From assembly GCF_016093545.1 (NCBI RefSeq), contig NZ_JADKYX010000004.1, positions 248,001-312,000 of the forward strand: a DNA stretch of 64,000 nucleotides, in the 5' to 3' direction. A program made the translations under genes and the position numbers. The notes under the pieces are model-generated. The model searched no databases and was not told where the DNA came from. It worked only from the letters and a program-made list of their open reading frames with translations. The stretch's first letter is position 1, and every line of letters begins with the position of its first letter. This stretch comes from Massilia rhizosphaerae (GTDB lineage Bacteria > Pseudomonadota > Gammaproteobacteria > Burkholderiales > Burkholderiaceae_D). Below, piece after piece: positions 37,027-45,650 of the stretch.

Positions 37027-37637
37027 CAGCCGCCGCCGAGACGCTCAGGACGGCCCTGCGCGGGCGCCGCTTCGAGGCCGTCGTGATCGGCGGCTCGGCC
37101 GGTGGCGTCGACGCCCTCGTCGCCTTGCTGCCGGCGCTGCCGGCCGGCTATGCCTTGCCCGTGTTCTGCATCCTGCACCTGCCGGGCGACCGCGACAGCC
37201 GCCTGGCCGAGTTATTCGACGAGCGCCTGCCCGTGCCCGTGAAGGAAGCGGCCGACAAGGAAGAGATCGCGCCGGGTACCGTGTATTTCGCCGGTCCCGG
37301 CTACCACCTGTCCGTCGAGCGCGATCGCACTTTCTCGCTCAGCTGCGAGCCGCCGGTCCACTTCGCGCGGCCGGCCATCGACGTGCTGCTGGAGTCCAGC
37401 GCGGACACCTATGGCCCGGCCCTGGCCGCCATCCTGCTCACGGGCGCCAACGAGGACGGCGCCGACGGCATGGCGACCGTCCGCGCCCGCGGCGGCTTCA
37501 CCGTCGTGCAGGACCCGCTCGATGCCCAGGTGCCCACGATGCCCGCGGCCGCCATCCGCCGTTGCAAGCCGAACCTGATACTGCCTCTGGCGCGCATCCA
37601 CGCCTTGTTGCCCATGTTGGAGATGAATGAACCATGA
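37023..37637 (+). CDS. cheB: CheB-type methylesterase without receiver domain
   Basis: 204 residues. Only the catalytic domain is present: the Ser nucleophile in VVIGGSAGGVDAL, the His in FCILHLPGDRDS and the Asp in LLTGANEDGADGM. It demethylates or deamidates glutamyl residues set by CheR. Classical CheB proteins carry an N-terminal receiver that controls activity; this one does not, so control must come from elsewhere. Overlaps at both ends (ATGA) show tight coupling with cheR and the next kinase. Confidence 0.93.
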   Translation: MTAAAETLRTALRGRRFEAVVIGGSAGGVDALVALLPALPAGYALPVFCILHLPGDRDSRLAELFDERLPVPVKEAADKEEIAPGTVYFAGPGYHLSVERDRTFSLSCEPPVHFARPAIDVLLESSADTYGPALAAILLTGANEDGADGMATVRARGGFTVVQDPLDAQVPTMPAAAIRRCKPNLILPLARIHALLPMLEMNEP

Positions 37638-38851
37638 GCGCACACGACCCTAGCAAACTGCTGATCGTCGACGACCTGCCGGAAAACCTGCGCGCCCTCG
37701 ACGCCCTGATCCGCGACGACCAGCGCCTCGTGTTCCAGGCCCAGTCCGGCGAGGAAGCCCTGTCCCTGATGCTCGAACACGAGTTCGCGCTGGCCATCCT
37801 GGACGTCCAGATGCCGAGCATGGACGGTTTCGAACTGGCCGAGCTGATGCGCTCGACCTCGCGCACGCGCAACATCCCGATCGTGTTCGTGTCGGCCGCC
37901 GGCCGCGAGCTGAACTATGCCTTCAAGGGGTACGAGACGGGCGCCGTCGATTTCCTGTACAAGCCGCTGGACCCGGACGCGGTGCGCAGCAAGGTCCAGG
38001 TATTCGTCACGCTGGACCAGCAGCGGCGCGAGATGCGGCGCCAGATGGAGGCGCTGGAGGCGGCGCGGCGCGAGCAGGAAGTGCTGCTGGGCGAGCTGAA
38101 CGCGACGCAGGCCGAGCTGCAGCGCTCGCTGCGCATGCGCGACGAATTCATGTCCCTCGTCGCGCACGAGCTGCGCACGCCGCTCAACACGCTGTTCCTG
38201 GAAACCCAGATGCGCAGCCTGCAACTGAAGCGCGGCAATCTCCCCGCATTCAATCCGGAGCAGATGAGCAGCATGATCAAGCGCGACGAGCGCCAGATCA
38301 AGGCCATGATCCGCCTCATCGACGACATGCTGGACGTGTCGCGCATGAAGAGCGGGACCCTGTCCATCCGGCCGGGCAAGGTCGAGCTGATGGCCTTGCT
38401 GGAGCGCGTGGTGAACGATTTGTCGCTGCAGGCCGCCGCGGCCAATGCCAACGTCGAGCTGGCGCCGCATCAGCCCGTCGAAGGCTATTGGGACGAATTT
38501 CGCATCGAGCAGGTCGTCGTCAACCTGCTGACCAATGCGCTGCGCTACGGTGGCGGCGGGGCGGTGGAGGTCAGCGTGCACGACGAAGGCTGCAACGTCC
38601 GCATCGCCGTGCGCGACCACGGCAAGGGCATCGCGCCCGATTACATCGATCGCATCTTCGAACCGTACGAGCGGGGCACGAAAAGCGGCGAGCCGAAGGG
38701 CCTCGGCCTGGGCCTGTACATCTCGCGCCAGCTCGCGATGTCGCACGGCGGCCAGCTGACGGTCGAGAGCACGCCGGGGCAGGGCGCCTGCTTCAGCCTC
38801 ATCCTGCCGTGCACGGAAGCGGCCCTGCAGCCGGCTGCGGCACCCGCGTGA
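37634..38851 (+). CDS. Receiver-histidine kinase hybrid
   Basis: 405 residues, soluble. The receiver is N-terminal (about 8-125; phospho-site in LAILDVQMPS, Lys in LYKPLD). A coiled coil links it to HisKA with [17 protein letters not shown], then an HATPase with NLLTNALRYGGGG and GLGLGLYISRQLAMSHGG. It should take phosphate on its receiver and pass information to its own kinase core. It is the last gene of the kinase-cheR-cheB-kinase operon. Confidence 0.93.
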   Translation: MSAHDPSKLLIVDDLPENLRALDALIRDDQRLVFQAQSGEEALSLMLEHEFALAILDVQMPSMDGFELAELMRSTSRTRNIPIVFVSAAGRELNYAFKGYETGAVDFLYKPLDPDAVRSKVQVFVTLDQQRREMRRQMEALEAARREQEVLLGELNATQAELQRSLRMRDEFMSLVAHELRTPLNTLFLETQMRSLQLKRGNLPAFNPEQMSSMIKRDERQIKAMIRLIDDMLDVSRMKSGTLSIRPGKVELMALLERVVNDLSLQAAAANANVELAPHQPVEGYWDEFRIEQVVVNLLTNALRYGGGGAVEVSVHDEGCNVRIAVRDHGKGIAPDYIDRIFEPYERGTKSGEPKGLGLGLYISRQLAMSHGGQLTVESTPGQGACFSLILPCTEAALQPAAAPA

Positions 38852-38853
38852 CG

Positions 38854-38919
38854 ATAGCTAAAATTAATTAATAAAATCTGTTCAATCAATTTCACATGGC
38901 TCGGTGTGCGAGGTATAGT
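38854..38919 (+). promoter_or_regulatory. ahpC promoter with candidate OxyR site
   Basis: A sigma-70 promoter is visible: TTCACA at 38891-38896, a 17-base spacer and TATAGT at 38914-38919. Immediately upstream, 38854-38890 fits the OxyR layout ATAGnTnnnAnCTAT-N7-ATAGnTnnnAnCTAT at 15 of 20 defined positions, ending one base before the -35. That placement is the normal one for OxyR activation. A small dyad GTGCG/CGCAC also flanks the -10. Confidence 0.55.
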
Positions 38920-38960
38920 ACGCACCTGAGCTTTTTTTAACCCCGAAAGAGGAGTACTGC

Positions 38961-39524
38961 ATGTCCATCATCAACACCGAAATCAAGCCGTTCAAAGCAA
39001 CCGCTTACCACGCAGGCAAGTTCATCGACCTGACCGAAGCCGATTTCAAAGGCACGTGGTCGGTCCTGATGTTCTACCCGGCGGACTTCACCTTCGTCTG
39101 CCCGACCGAACTGGAAGACCTGGCTGCTTTCCAGCCGGAGTTCGACAAGATGGGCGTGAAAGTCTATGGCGTGTCGACCGACACCCACTTCGCCCACAAG
39201 GCATGGCACGACACGTCGGAAGCGATCAAGAAGGTCAACTACCCGCTGATCGGCGATCCGACCGGCCTGCTGTCGCGCAATTTCGAAGTCATGATCGAAG
39301 AAGAAGGCCTGGCCCTGCGCGGCACCTTCGTGATCAATCCGGAAGGCCAGATCAAGGTCATGGAAGTGCACGACAATGGCATCGGCCGTGATGCGTCGGA
39401 ACTGCTGCGCAAGGTCAAGGCAGCCCAGTACGTCGCAGCGCACCCGGGCGAAGTCTGCCCGGCCAAGTGGACCGAAGGCGCCGCAACGCTGAAGCCGTCG
39501 CTGGACCTGGTCGGCAAGATCTGA
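38961..39524 (+). CDS. ahpC: Alkyl hydroperoxide reductase subunit C (peroxiredoxin)
   Basis: 187 residues. The peroxidatic Cys lies in [15 protein letters not shown] and the resolving Cys in [10 protein letters not shown]. The start [11 protein letters not shown] is typical of AhpC. It reduces hydrogen peroxide, organic peroxides and peroxynitrite, and is recycled by AhpF, encoded next. GAGGAG lies seven bases before the ATG. A strong hairpin after the gene probably lowers transcription into ahpF. Confidence 0.97.
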   Translation: MSIINTEIKPFKATAYHAGKFIDLTEADFKGTWSVLMFYPADFTFVCPTELEDLAAFQPEFDKMGVKVYGVSTDTHFAHKAWHDTSEAIKKVNYPLIGDPTGLLSRNFEVMIEEEGLALRGTFVINPEGQIKVMEVHDNGIGRDASELLRKVKAAQYVAAHPGEVCPAKWTEGAATLKPSLDLVGKI

Positions 39525-39562
39525 TCTGGTTGCAACCGTAATACCGTAGCGCCGTAGTACCA

Positions 39563-39591
39563 GGCGCGGACCGCGAGGGGCGGTCCGCGCC
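39563..39591 (+). terminator. Strong hairpin between ahpC and ahpF
   Basis: Perfect 12-base arms GGCGCGGACCGC (39563-39574) and GCGGTCCGCGCC (39580-39591) with loop GAGGG. There is no U-tract, so it may act as a partial terminator or protect the ahpC message. Confidence 0.5.
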
Positions 39592-39749
39592 CGCCCCCTC
39601 CCCACGAGCCCGCGTGACCCGGGCCCGCCACCGCAAGACAGGCGATCTAACCAGTCGATCTGCCGGTCCAGATTCACTATTTAGATTTCATGTTGCATCC
39701 GCATGTGCGCTGCATCGGCCTGAACACGACTGAACGAAAGGATACGATC

Positions 39750-41327
39750 ATGCTCGAACAAGACCTGAAAAACCAACTCGCCGGCTACCTGCAACGCGTC
39801 CAGCAACCGTTCGAGATCCATGCTTCGCTCGACGACAGCGACACCTCCCGGCAGATGCTCGACCTGTTGCAGACCATCCAGGGCCTGCGCGCCGACAAGA
39901 TCACGCTGCGCACGGACGGCACCGACGCCCGCAAGCCGTCGTTCACCCTGCAACGCGCCGGGACCGGCACGAGCCTGCGCTTCGCCGGCCTGCCGCTGGG
40001 CCACGAATTCACGTCGCTCGTGCTGGCGCTGCTGTGGACGGGCGGCCACCCGCCGAAGGTCGAGCAGGACGTCATCGACACCATCAAGGGGCTCGACGGC
40101 GATTACGAATTCGACGTCTACATGTCGCTGACCTGCCATAACTGCCCGGACGTCGTGCAGGCGCTGTCGTTGATGGCCATCCTGAATCCGCGGGTGAAGA
40201 CGACCGTGATCGAAGGCGGCGCGTTCCAGGCCGAAGTCGATGCGCGCAAGGTGATGGCCGTGCCGATGGTGTTCCTGAACGGCGAGATGTTCGGCTCGGG
40301 CCGCATGATGATCGAAGAGATCGTCGCCAGGCTGGACAAGGGCGCCGGCGCCCGCGACGCCGCCAAGCTGAACGCGAAGGACCCGTACGACGTGCTGATC
40401 GTCGGCGGCGGCCCGTCGGGCGCGGCGGCGGCCGTGTATGCGGCCCGCAAGGGCATCCGCACCGGCATCGCGACGGAACGCTTCGGCGGCCAGGTGAACG
40501 ACACGATGTCGATCGAGAACTACATCTCCGTGCTGGAAACGGACGGACCGAAGTTCGCGGCCGCGCTGGAAGCCCAGGTGCGCCATTACGGCGTCGAGAT
40601 CATGACGCAGCAGGCCGCGGCGAAGATCATCCCGCCGTCGCGCCCGGGCGAACTGGTCGAGGTGCAGTTCGCGAACGGCGGCTCGCTGAAGTCGAGCACC
40701 GTCATCCTGTCGACGGGCGCGCGCTGGAGGAACGTGAACGTGCCGGGCGAGCAGGAATACAAGAACGCCGGCGTGAACTACTGCCCGCACTGCGACGGCC
40801 CGCTGTACAAGGGCAAGCGCGTGGCCGTCATCGGCGGCGGCAACTCGGGCGTGGAAGCGGCGATCGATCTGGCCGGCATCGTCGAACACGTGACCTTGCT
40901 GGAATTCGCGCCGCAGCTGAAGGCGGACGCGGTGCTCGTCAACAAGGTCGAGAGCCTGGCCAACGTGACGATCCACGTGAACGCGCAGACGACGGAAATC
41001 ACCGGCGACGGCAGCAAGGTGAACGGCATCAAGTTCAAGGACCGCATCAGCGGCGAGGAACATCACGTGCTGCTTTCCGGCGTGTTCGTCCAGATCGGCC
41101 TCGTGCCGAACACCGAGTTCCTGAAGGGGACGGTGGAACTGTCGCGCTTCGGCGAGATCGTCGTGGACGCGCACGGCCGCACCAACGTGCCGGGCGTGTT
41201 CGCGGCGGGCGACGCGACGACGACGCCGTTCAAGCAGATCGTGATCGCGGCGGGCGAGGGGGCGAAGGCGGCGTTGTCCGCGTTCGATTACCTGATCCGG
41301 ATGCCGGTCGCGGTGGAAGCGGCGTAA
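39750..41327 (+). CDS. ahpF: Alkyl hydroperoxide reductase subunit F
   Basis: 525 residues from ATG 39750 (AAAGGA upstream), starting [15 protein letters not shown]. The N-terminal double thioredoxin fold has its CxxC in [10 protein letters not shown]. The FAD motif is [18 protein letters not shown], the second redox CxxC is YCPHCDGPL, and the NAD(P)H motif is [16 protein letters not shown]. It passes electrons from NADH to AhpC. An upstream start at 39690 gives 20 extra residues unlike AhpF and is rejected. Confidence 0.97.
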   Translation: MLEQDLKNQLAGYLQRVQQPFEIHASLDDSDTSRQMLDLLQTIQGLRADKITLRTDGTDARKPSFTLQRAGTGTSLRFAGLPLGHEFTSLVLALLWTGGHPPKVEQDVIDTIKGLDGDYEFDVYMSLTCHNCPDVVQALSLMAILNPRVKTTVIEGGAFQAEVDARKVMAVPMVFLNGEMFGSGRMMIEEIVARLDKGAGARDAAKLNAKDPYDVLIVGGGPSGAAAAVYAARKGIRTGIATERFGGQVNDTMSIENYISVLETDGPKFAAALEAQVRHYGVEIMTQQAAAKIIPPSRPGELVEVQFANGGSLKSSTVILSTGARWRNVNVPGEQEYKNAGVNYCPHCDGPLYKGKRVAVIGGGNSGVEAAIDLAGIVEHVTLLEFAPQLKADAVLVNKVESLANVTIHVNAQTTEITGDGSKVNGIKFKDRISGEEHHVLLSGVFVQIGLVPNTEFLKGTVELSRFGEIVVDAHGRTNVPGVFAAGDATTTPFKQIVIAAGEGAKAALSAFDYLIRMPVAVEAA

Positions 41328-41337
41328 GCTGCATGGT

Positions 41338-41357
41338 CCGGGCGGCGCGCCGCCCGG
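41338..41357. terminator. Palindrome between convergent ahpF and toxin gene
   Basis: A perfect 20-base palindrome, CCGGGCGGCG joined to CGCCGCCCGG, lies ten bases past ahpF. It is placed to end transcription from both directions, though no T-tract follows. Confidence 0.5.
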
Positions 41358-41362
41358 TATCG

Positions 41363-41701
41363 TCACGTGGCGCGAATGATGCGCCGGTAGAGCAGGGACT
41401 GGAAATCCTGCGTGCTGCCGAACACCATGTGGACCGTTATCTTCCGTTTGTCTTCGTCGACGTCGTACAGGAATTTGGTGTGGCGTTCGTGCGAATAAAT
41501 CCGGTAGTTCGTCTTGCCGAGCGCCAGCAGTTCCGGCACGACGACGCCCATATGGGGTTGCGTCGCCAGCAAGTCCAGCTTTTCGGTGATGGCGGCGTAG
41601 CTTTCCCGGGCTGTGTCCTCCCCCCACTTGTGCATCACGTACAGCGTGTTTTCGATGATGTCTTCCTTGGCCGAGTCCAGGATGTCGACAGCGTAGGGCA
41701 T
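41363..41701 (-). CDS. RelE/ParE family toxin
   Basis: 112 residues with the RelE/ParE pattern: YAVDILDSAKEDIIENTLYV, then LLATQPHMGVVVPELLALGK, YRIYSHERHTKFLYDVDEDK and MVFGSTQDFQSLLYRR. Basic and aromatic residues at the end would form the active face. It follows the Phd-type antitoxin gene by 3 bases. Whether it cleaves mRNA on ribosomes (RelE) or poisons gyrase (ParE) cannot be told; the sequence looks more ParE-like. Confidence 0.85.
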   Translation of the reverse strand: MPYAVDILDSAKEDIIENTLYVMHKWGEDTARESYAAITEKLDLLATQPHMGVVVPELLALGKTNYRIYSHERHTKFLYDVDEDKRKITVHMVFGSTQDFQSLLYRRIIRAT

Positions 41702-41704
41702 GGA

Positions 41705-42004
41705 TTACCCGGCTTTCTTCTTCCGTGCCGCGCCCCCGAAGATGGCCGCTTCCATGTCGCGCTTGGCCTGCTCCAGAGGGGTCACCTTGCCGGCGGCCTT
41801 TTCCTTCTCGCCCAGATTCACCAGTTTCAGCAGGGCATTCGTTTCCTGCGAACGGTAGTATTCTTCGAAGCTCACGCACACGAAAGCCGGGAGCCCGTTC
41901 TGGGTGATGACGACGGCCCCTGCCTCTTCCTGCAACTCCCTGGCGACATCGGCCGTGTTGGTCTTGAGGTAAGAAATCGGGCGAAAACGCTTGGCAACTT
42001 CCAT
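41705..42004 (-). CDS. Phd/YefM family antitoxin
   Basis: 99 residues. The N-terminal DNA-binding part reads RPISYLKTNTADVARELQEE followed by GAVVITQNGLPAFVCVSFEEY, the Phd/YefM hallmark. The C-terminus is Lys/Ala-rich and would wrap the toxin. It is the first gene of the pair and probably represses its own promoter. It is divergent from the YddG-type gene. Confidence 0.88.
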   Translation of the reverse strand: MEVAKRFRPISYLKTNTADVARELQEEAGAVVITQNGLPAFVCVSFEEYYRSQETNALLKLVNLGEKEKAAGKVTPLEQAKRDMEAAIFGGAARKKKAG

Positions 42005-42082
42005 GGCGGCTCCCTGTCGGGCTTGATGCTAAATTAGGACAGAATTCAGTGTATGCTTATCAGTCCTACAGGTCAACCGACA

Positions 42083-42988
42083 ATGAAAAACACGAACAAG
42101 GCCACGCTGATCGGACTGACGGCCGTCCTGCTGTGGAGTGCCGTCGTGGGCCTGATCCGCGGCGTCAGCGACCGCCTGGGCCCGACGGGGGGCGCCGCCT
42201 CGATGTACAGCGTGGCGTCCGTGTTCCTGCTGCTGTCCGTGGGACCCGTGACACTGCGCGAATTCCCGCGCCGCTATCTGATCTGGGGCAGCCTGCTGTT
42301 CGTCAGCTACGAGCTGTGCCTGGCGCTGTCCATCGGCTATGCCGACACGGCGCGCCAGGCCATCGAGGTCGGCATGGTCAACTACCTGTGGCCGACGTTC
42401 ACCATCGTCGCCGCCATCCTGTTCAACCGCCAGAAGGCCAATCTCCTGATCGTGCCGGGGTTCGTGCTGTCCATCGTCGGCATCTGCCGGGTGCTGGGCG
42501 GGGCGCAGGGCTTCGATCCCGTCGGCATGCTGCACAACGTGCGCAATAATCCGCTCAGCTATGGCCTGGCGTTCGCCGGTGCCGTGATCTGGGCCGCGTA
42601 TTGCACGGTGACGGCGCGGCTCGCGGGCGGCAAGAACGGCGTGACCTGGTTCTTCGTCCTCGTGGCCGTCACGCTGTGGATCAAGTACCTGCTGCAGGGC
42701 GGCGGGCGCATGGCGTTCAGCGTGGACGCCGTCGTCTACCTGCTGCTGGCGGGCGCCGCGATGGGATTCGGCTACGGCGCGTGGAATGTCGGCATCCTGC
42801 ACGGCAACGTGACGATCCTGGCCGGCGCCTCCTACTTCATTCCCGTGCTGTCCGCGGCACTGTCGGCGATGCTGCTGCGCGTGCCGCTGTCGCTGCCCTT
42901 CTGGGAGGGCGCGGCAATGGTGTGCGGCGGTGCGCTCCTCTGCTGGTTGGCGACGCGCCCCGGGCGCACCCGGCAAGCCGCCACCTAG
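42083..42988 (+). CDS. yddG: YddG-type aromatic amino acid exporter (DMT/EamA)
   Basis: 301 residues from ATG 42083. Ten hydrophobic helices are spread evenly. Family marks are KATLIGLTAVLLWSAVVGLI at the start, YADTARQAIEVGMVNYLWPT and ASYFIPVLSAALSAMLLRVP near the end. YddG exports aromatic amino acids and related compounds across the inner membrane. The ribosome site is weak. Downstream lies a convergent glycosidase gene 16 bp away. Confidence 0.88.
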   Translation: MKNTNKATLIGLTAVLLWSAVVGLIRGVSDRLGPTGGAASMYSVASVFLLLSVGPVTLREFPRRYLIWGSLLFVSYELCLALSIGYADTARQAIEVGMVNYLWPTFTIVAAILFNRQKANLLIVPGFVLSIVGICRVLGGAQGFDPVGMLHNVRNNPLSYGLAFAGAVIWAAYCTVTARLAGGKNGVTWFFVLVAVTLWIKYLLQGGGRMAFSVDAVVYLLLAGAAMGFGYGAWNVGILHGNVTILAGASYFIPVLSAALSAMLLRVPLSLPFWEGAAMVCGGALLCWLATRPGRTRQAAT

Positions 42989-43004
42989 GAGCGCTTTCCG
43001 ATTT

Positions 43005-44252
43005 TTATTGGCTGACGAACGTGTTGATGCTGCCCGGATCGATGTACGCGGTCGCGACCCCGCCCGAGACAGTGTACTGGCCCGCATAGCCGTCGTTGTC
43101 GACCGACGTGGTGCGGTACTTCGTGAAGGCGGGGGCGGCGCTGCCGACCTGCAGCTGGAGCAGGCGCTGGGACGTGCCGTTGTTGATCGCGACCACGACC
43201 AGCTTCCCGGCGCTGCTCTTGAACGCCGTGACGTAGACGTCGGCGTACGGCTTTTCCGTCGCCGCGATGCGCACGTAGCCGGGACGCACGTATTTCGCGA
43301 ACTGCGCCATGATGTAGCCGCGCTTGCTGACGTTGCCGTCCTCGGTCAACAGGCCGTACGAGCGGCGGATGTACCACCAGACGTAGGCGTTGTAGTTGGC
43401 GACCATGCTGTTGTGCAGTTCCAGCGCCACCGGCATCGCCTTCGTCCAGTCGTTCGCGTCGGACGTGCTGTCGGTGTAATGCTCCGTCATCCACACTTCC
43501 TTGCCCTTGGACCGCGCCAGCGGATAGTCGCTCGGGCTCACGCCGTACAAGTGGCCGGCGACGATGTCGAATTGCGGCGCGGCCGTCGCGCTGTTCAGGA
43601 TCGGGTCCGTCAAGGTCTTGCTGAAGTTGAAGGACTCGGTCGCGATCACCTTGTACGTGCCGAAACGCGAACCCTGGCCGGCCAGGAAGTTGATGAATTC
43701 GGTCGAATTCCACAGGCAGCTCTCGTAGGTGCCCGGGTCGAAGTCCGGCTCGTTCTGGATCGAGATGCCGTAGAGCGCCGCGCCGCCGGCCTGCATGGCG
43801 CCGGCGAAATTCAGCAGGTGCGTGGCGTAGTCGCCATAGTGGCTCGTGGACAGCCGCCCGGAGATGAGGCTGTTGTTGGTCTTCATGCTTGCCGGCGGGG
43901 TCCACGGCGTCGCGAACAGGATGGCGCCCTTCGCCTTGGCGAGCTGCGCCGACGCCAGTTGCAGGGACCACTTGCTCGGATCCGGATCGATGCGCATGCG
44001 CATGATGGTCAGGCCGATCTGGCCGGGCCCCGTGCCGAAAGCGGCGTCGACCTGGGCGCCGGTCAGTTCGGGGGCCCAGCCGGCCCCGCCGAAGCCGCCG
44101 AAGCCGCGGATGGTCTGGTATGTGGTGCCTGGGTTGACGGCGACCGTCTGCGCCGACGCACAGGGGGCAAAAGCGGCAGAGGCGGCAAGGGCGCCGAGGA
44201 AGAGCGTCGTCGACGCGACGCGGCGGGTGGTGCGCGAAAAAGCATGGGGCAT
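43005..44252 (-). CDS. Secreted GH30 family glycosidase, probably glucuronoxylanase-like
   Basis: 415-residue precursor from ATG 44252 with GGAG five bases before the start. The signal peptide is visible (RRVASTTLFLGALAASAAF) with an ASA site before QTVAVNPG. The mature enzyme opens TYQTIRGFGGFGGAGWAPEL, then has the acid/base E168 in ISIQNEPDFD and the nucleophile E257 in VWMTEHYTD. It closes with a beta-sandwich domain. The short length and motifs resemble subfamily 8 xylanases acting on glucuronoxylan, but the exact substrate is not certain. It is the only polysaccharide hydrolase in the window. A perfect dyad lies in its upstream region. Confidence 0.88.
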   Translation of the reverse strand: MPHAFSRTTRRVASTTLFLGALAASAAFAPCASAQTVAVNPGTTYQTIRGFGGFGGAGWAPELTGAQVDAAFGTGPGQIGLTIMRMRIDPDPSKWSLQLASAQLAKAKGAILFATPWTPPASMKTNNSLISGRLSTSHYGDYATHLLNFAGAMQAGGAALYGISIQNEPDFDPGTYESCLWNSTEFINFLAGQGSRFGTYKVIATESFNFSKTLTDPILNSATAAPQFDIVAGHLYGVSPSDYPLARSKGKEVWMTEHYTDSTSDANDWTKAMPVALELHNSMVANYNAYVWWYIRRSYGLLTEDGNVSKRGYIMAQFAKYVRPGYVRIAATEKPYADVYVTAFKSSAGKLVVVAINNGTSQRLLQLQVGSAAPAFTKYRTTSVDNDGYAGQYTVSGGVATAYIDPGSINTFVSQ

Positions 44253-44542
44253 GAACGTCTCCGTGGTTCGGTGGGTGGCCCGGGCGCGGGCGGCCCGGGA
44301 GTTCACTGCGTGTGCTGCTTTTGCTGCGGCCCCGGTCCGGGATCGCCGGCGGGACGGGACGCGTGACGCCCGTGCCGCCGGGTGGGGCGCGAGGTCACGT
44401 CGGAAATCGGATTGCCGCGTACGCGGTCAGCGCGGGGGAAGGCAGGGCGTCGCAATCGGCGCCGGAACGGGCCGGCGGTGCGGGGCGGTGCGATACGGCA
44501 TGTCTCCTCCGTGGATGGTGGGGAACCGCATTATTGTTGTTC

Positions 44543-44578
44543 ACTGTTATTTCACAATTTTATGTTTGCGATAACAGT
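44543..44578. promoter_or_regulatory. Inverted repeat upstream of the GH30 gene
   Basis: Perfect 8-base arms ACTGTTAT (44543-44550) and ATAACAGT (44571-44578), separated by 20 AT-rich bases, about 290 bases before the glycosidase start. It looks like a two-half-site operator. The rest of 44253-44654 holds nothing else I can name. Confidence 0.4.
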
Positions 44579-44654
44579 TTGGTTGCGCCTATCTTATGCC
44601 CCGGCTCATGCGGGATCAAACCAAAGATTATTAGCGACCATTCATTTATTGTAT

Positions 44655-45101
44655 TTATGCTGAGCGGGCGGCCATCGCATCGCGCGCGTGGCGCCGCCGC
44701 TGGCCGTCGCGCCGCTCGTAGCGAACGGCGGGCGGCACCGGCCGCGCACCCATGCCGTCCAGGCCGAATTCCAGCGCGTGGCGCAAGCCGCGGACGGTGG
44801 CCGGCTTGGTGACGGTGGCGCTGAATGCGCGGTACAGCGGCGGGAACGGCTCCTCGTCGTCCAGCAGGAGGATCGTGGGGGTGTCGGGCGCGAGGCGGGA
44901 GAGTTCGCCCGGCAGGGCGCGGCGATCGCCGGCGGCGTGCGCGCTGGCGGTGAGGATCACGTCGAAGTGCAGCGCTCGCGTGGCGTTCAACGCCGCCTGG
45001 GCCGTCGTCGTCTCGGCCACGAGATAGCCGAGCGACTTGAGCAGCGCGGCACTGTGGCGGCGCGCGGCCGGGTCATCGTCGAATAACAGAGCGTACTTCA
45101 T
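44655..45101 (-). CDS. Stand-alone receiver-like protein lacking the phospho-aspartate
   Basis: 148 residues. The acidic triad (ALLFDDDPAARR) and the conserved Lys (TVTKPA, K99) of a response-regulator receiver are present. In the strand that should carry the phospho-acceptor it reads HFDVILTASA, putting Ala52 where Asp is expected. The tail is basic and Arg-rich (YERRDGQRRRHARDAM). So it is a pseudo-receiver that probably works by binding rather than phosphorylation. No kinase is adjacent. Confidence 0.7.
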   Translation of the reverse strand: MKYALLFDDDPAARRHSAALLKSLGYLVAETTTAQAALNATRALHFDVILTASAHAAGDRRALPGELSRLAPDTPTILLLDDEEPFPPLYRAFSATVTKPATVRGLRHALEFGLDGMGARPVPPAVRYERRDGQRRRHARDAMAARSA

Positions 45102-45321
45102 GGATGAGTCCTCCTGCCTCAGGTATGGCGGCCCCTTTCGTATTGTTCAACTGCTAATTTGTAACAAATATGCAACCGCTGCGGCAGCGTGTGCTGAGAC
45201 GGATCAGGCGGGGAGTGATGGACGCACAGAGGCGAGCCGGCACACTGCCGGCCGCACGCTGTTCAGGCGGGCAGAGACATCCGATTGCGCCAACGCGGCG
45301 CGGCGGGGCGGCTCTGCGGCA

Positions 45322-45441
45322 TCAATGGAAGAGCAGCAGCGGCGCTCCGACGAGCGCGTCGGTTTCGCACAGCAGCCATGTCGCGACTCCGGTGAGGGCG
45401 ATATAGGCCAGGGTCCAGGCTGTCGGGAAGATGCGGATCAT
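45322..45441 (-). CDS. 39-residue single-pass membrane peptide
   Basis: The frame starts MIRIFPTAWTLAYIALTGVA and continues TWLLCETDALVGAPLLLFH. GGAGG lies five bases before the ATG. Nearly the whole peptide is hydrophobic. The position, behind the pseudo-receiver promoter and opposite recQ, gives no functional hint. No family recognised. The remaining bases of 45102-45650 show no other feature. Confidence 0.5.
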   Translation of the reverse strand: MIRIFPTAWTLAYIALTGVATWLLCETDALVGAPLLLFH

Positions 45442-45650
45442 GATGACCTCCGAAGGCGCATGTCTGTCGAGTTGATGTCATCTTAGATCATGTGCTTCAG
45501 GGAAACTATCGGCTGGCAATCCGTCGTGTTGTAGGATTACACCTCGTCGTGTGTCGGGGTGGTCGTGGTAGCTCGTCGTAGCGATCCTACGGCGGCTGTA
45601 GGTTGCGTCCTATGGCGCATGGCCGTGCTCAGGCTTAGAGTGGGTTTATC

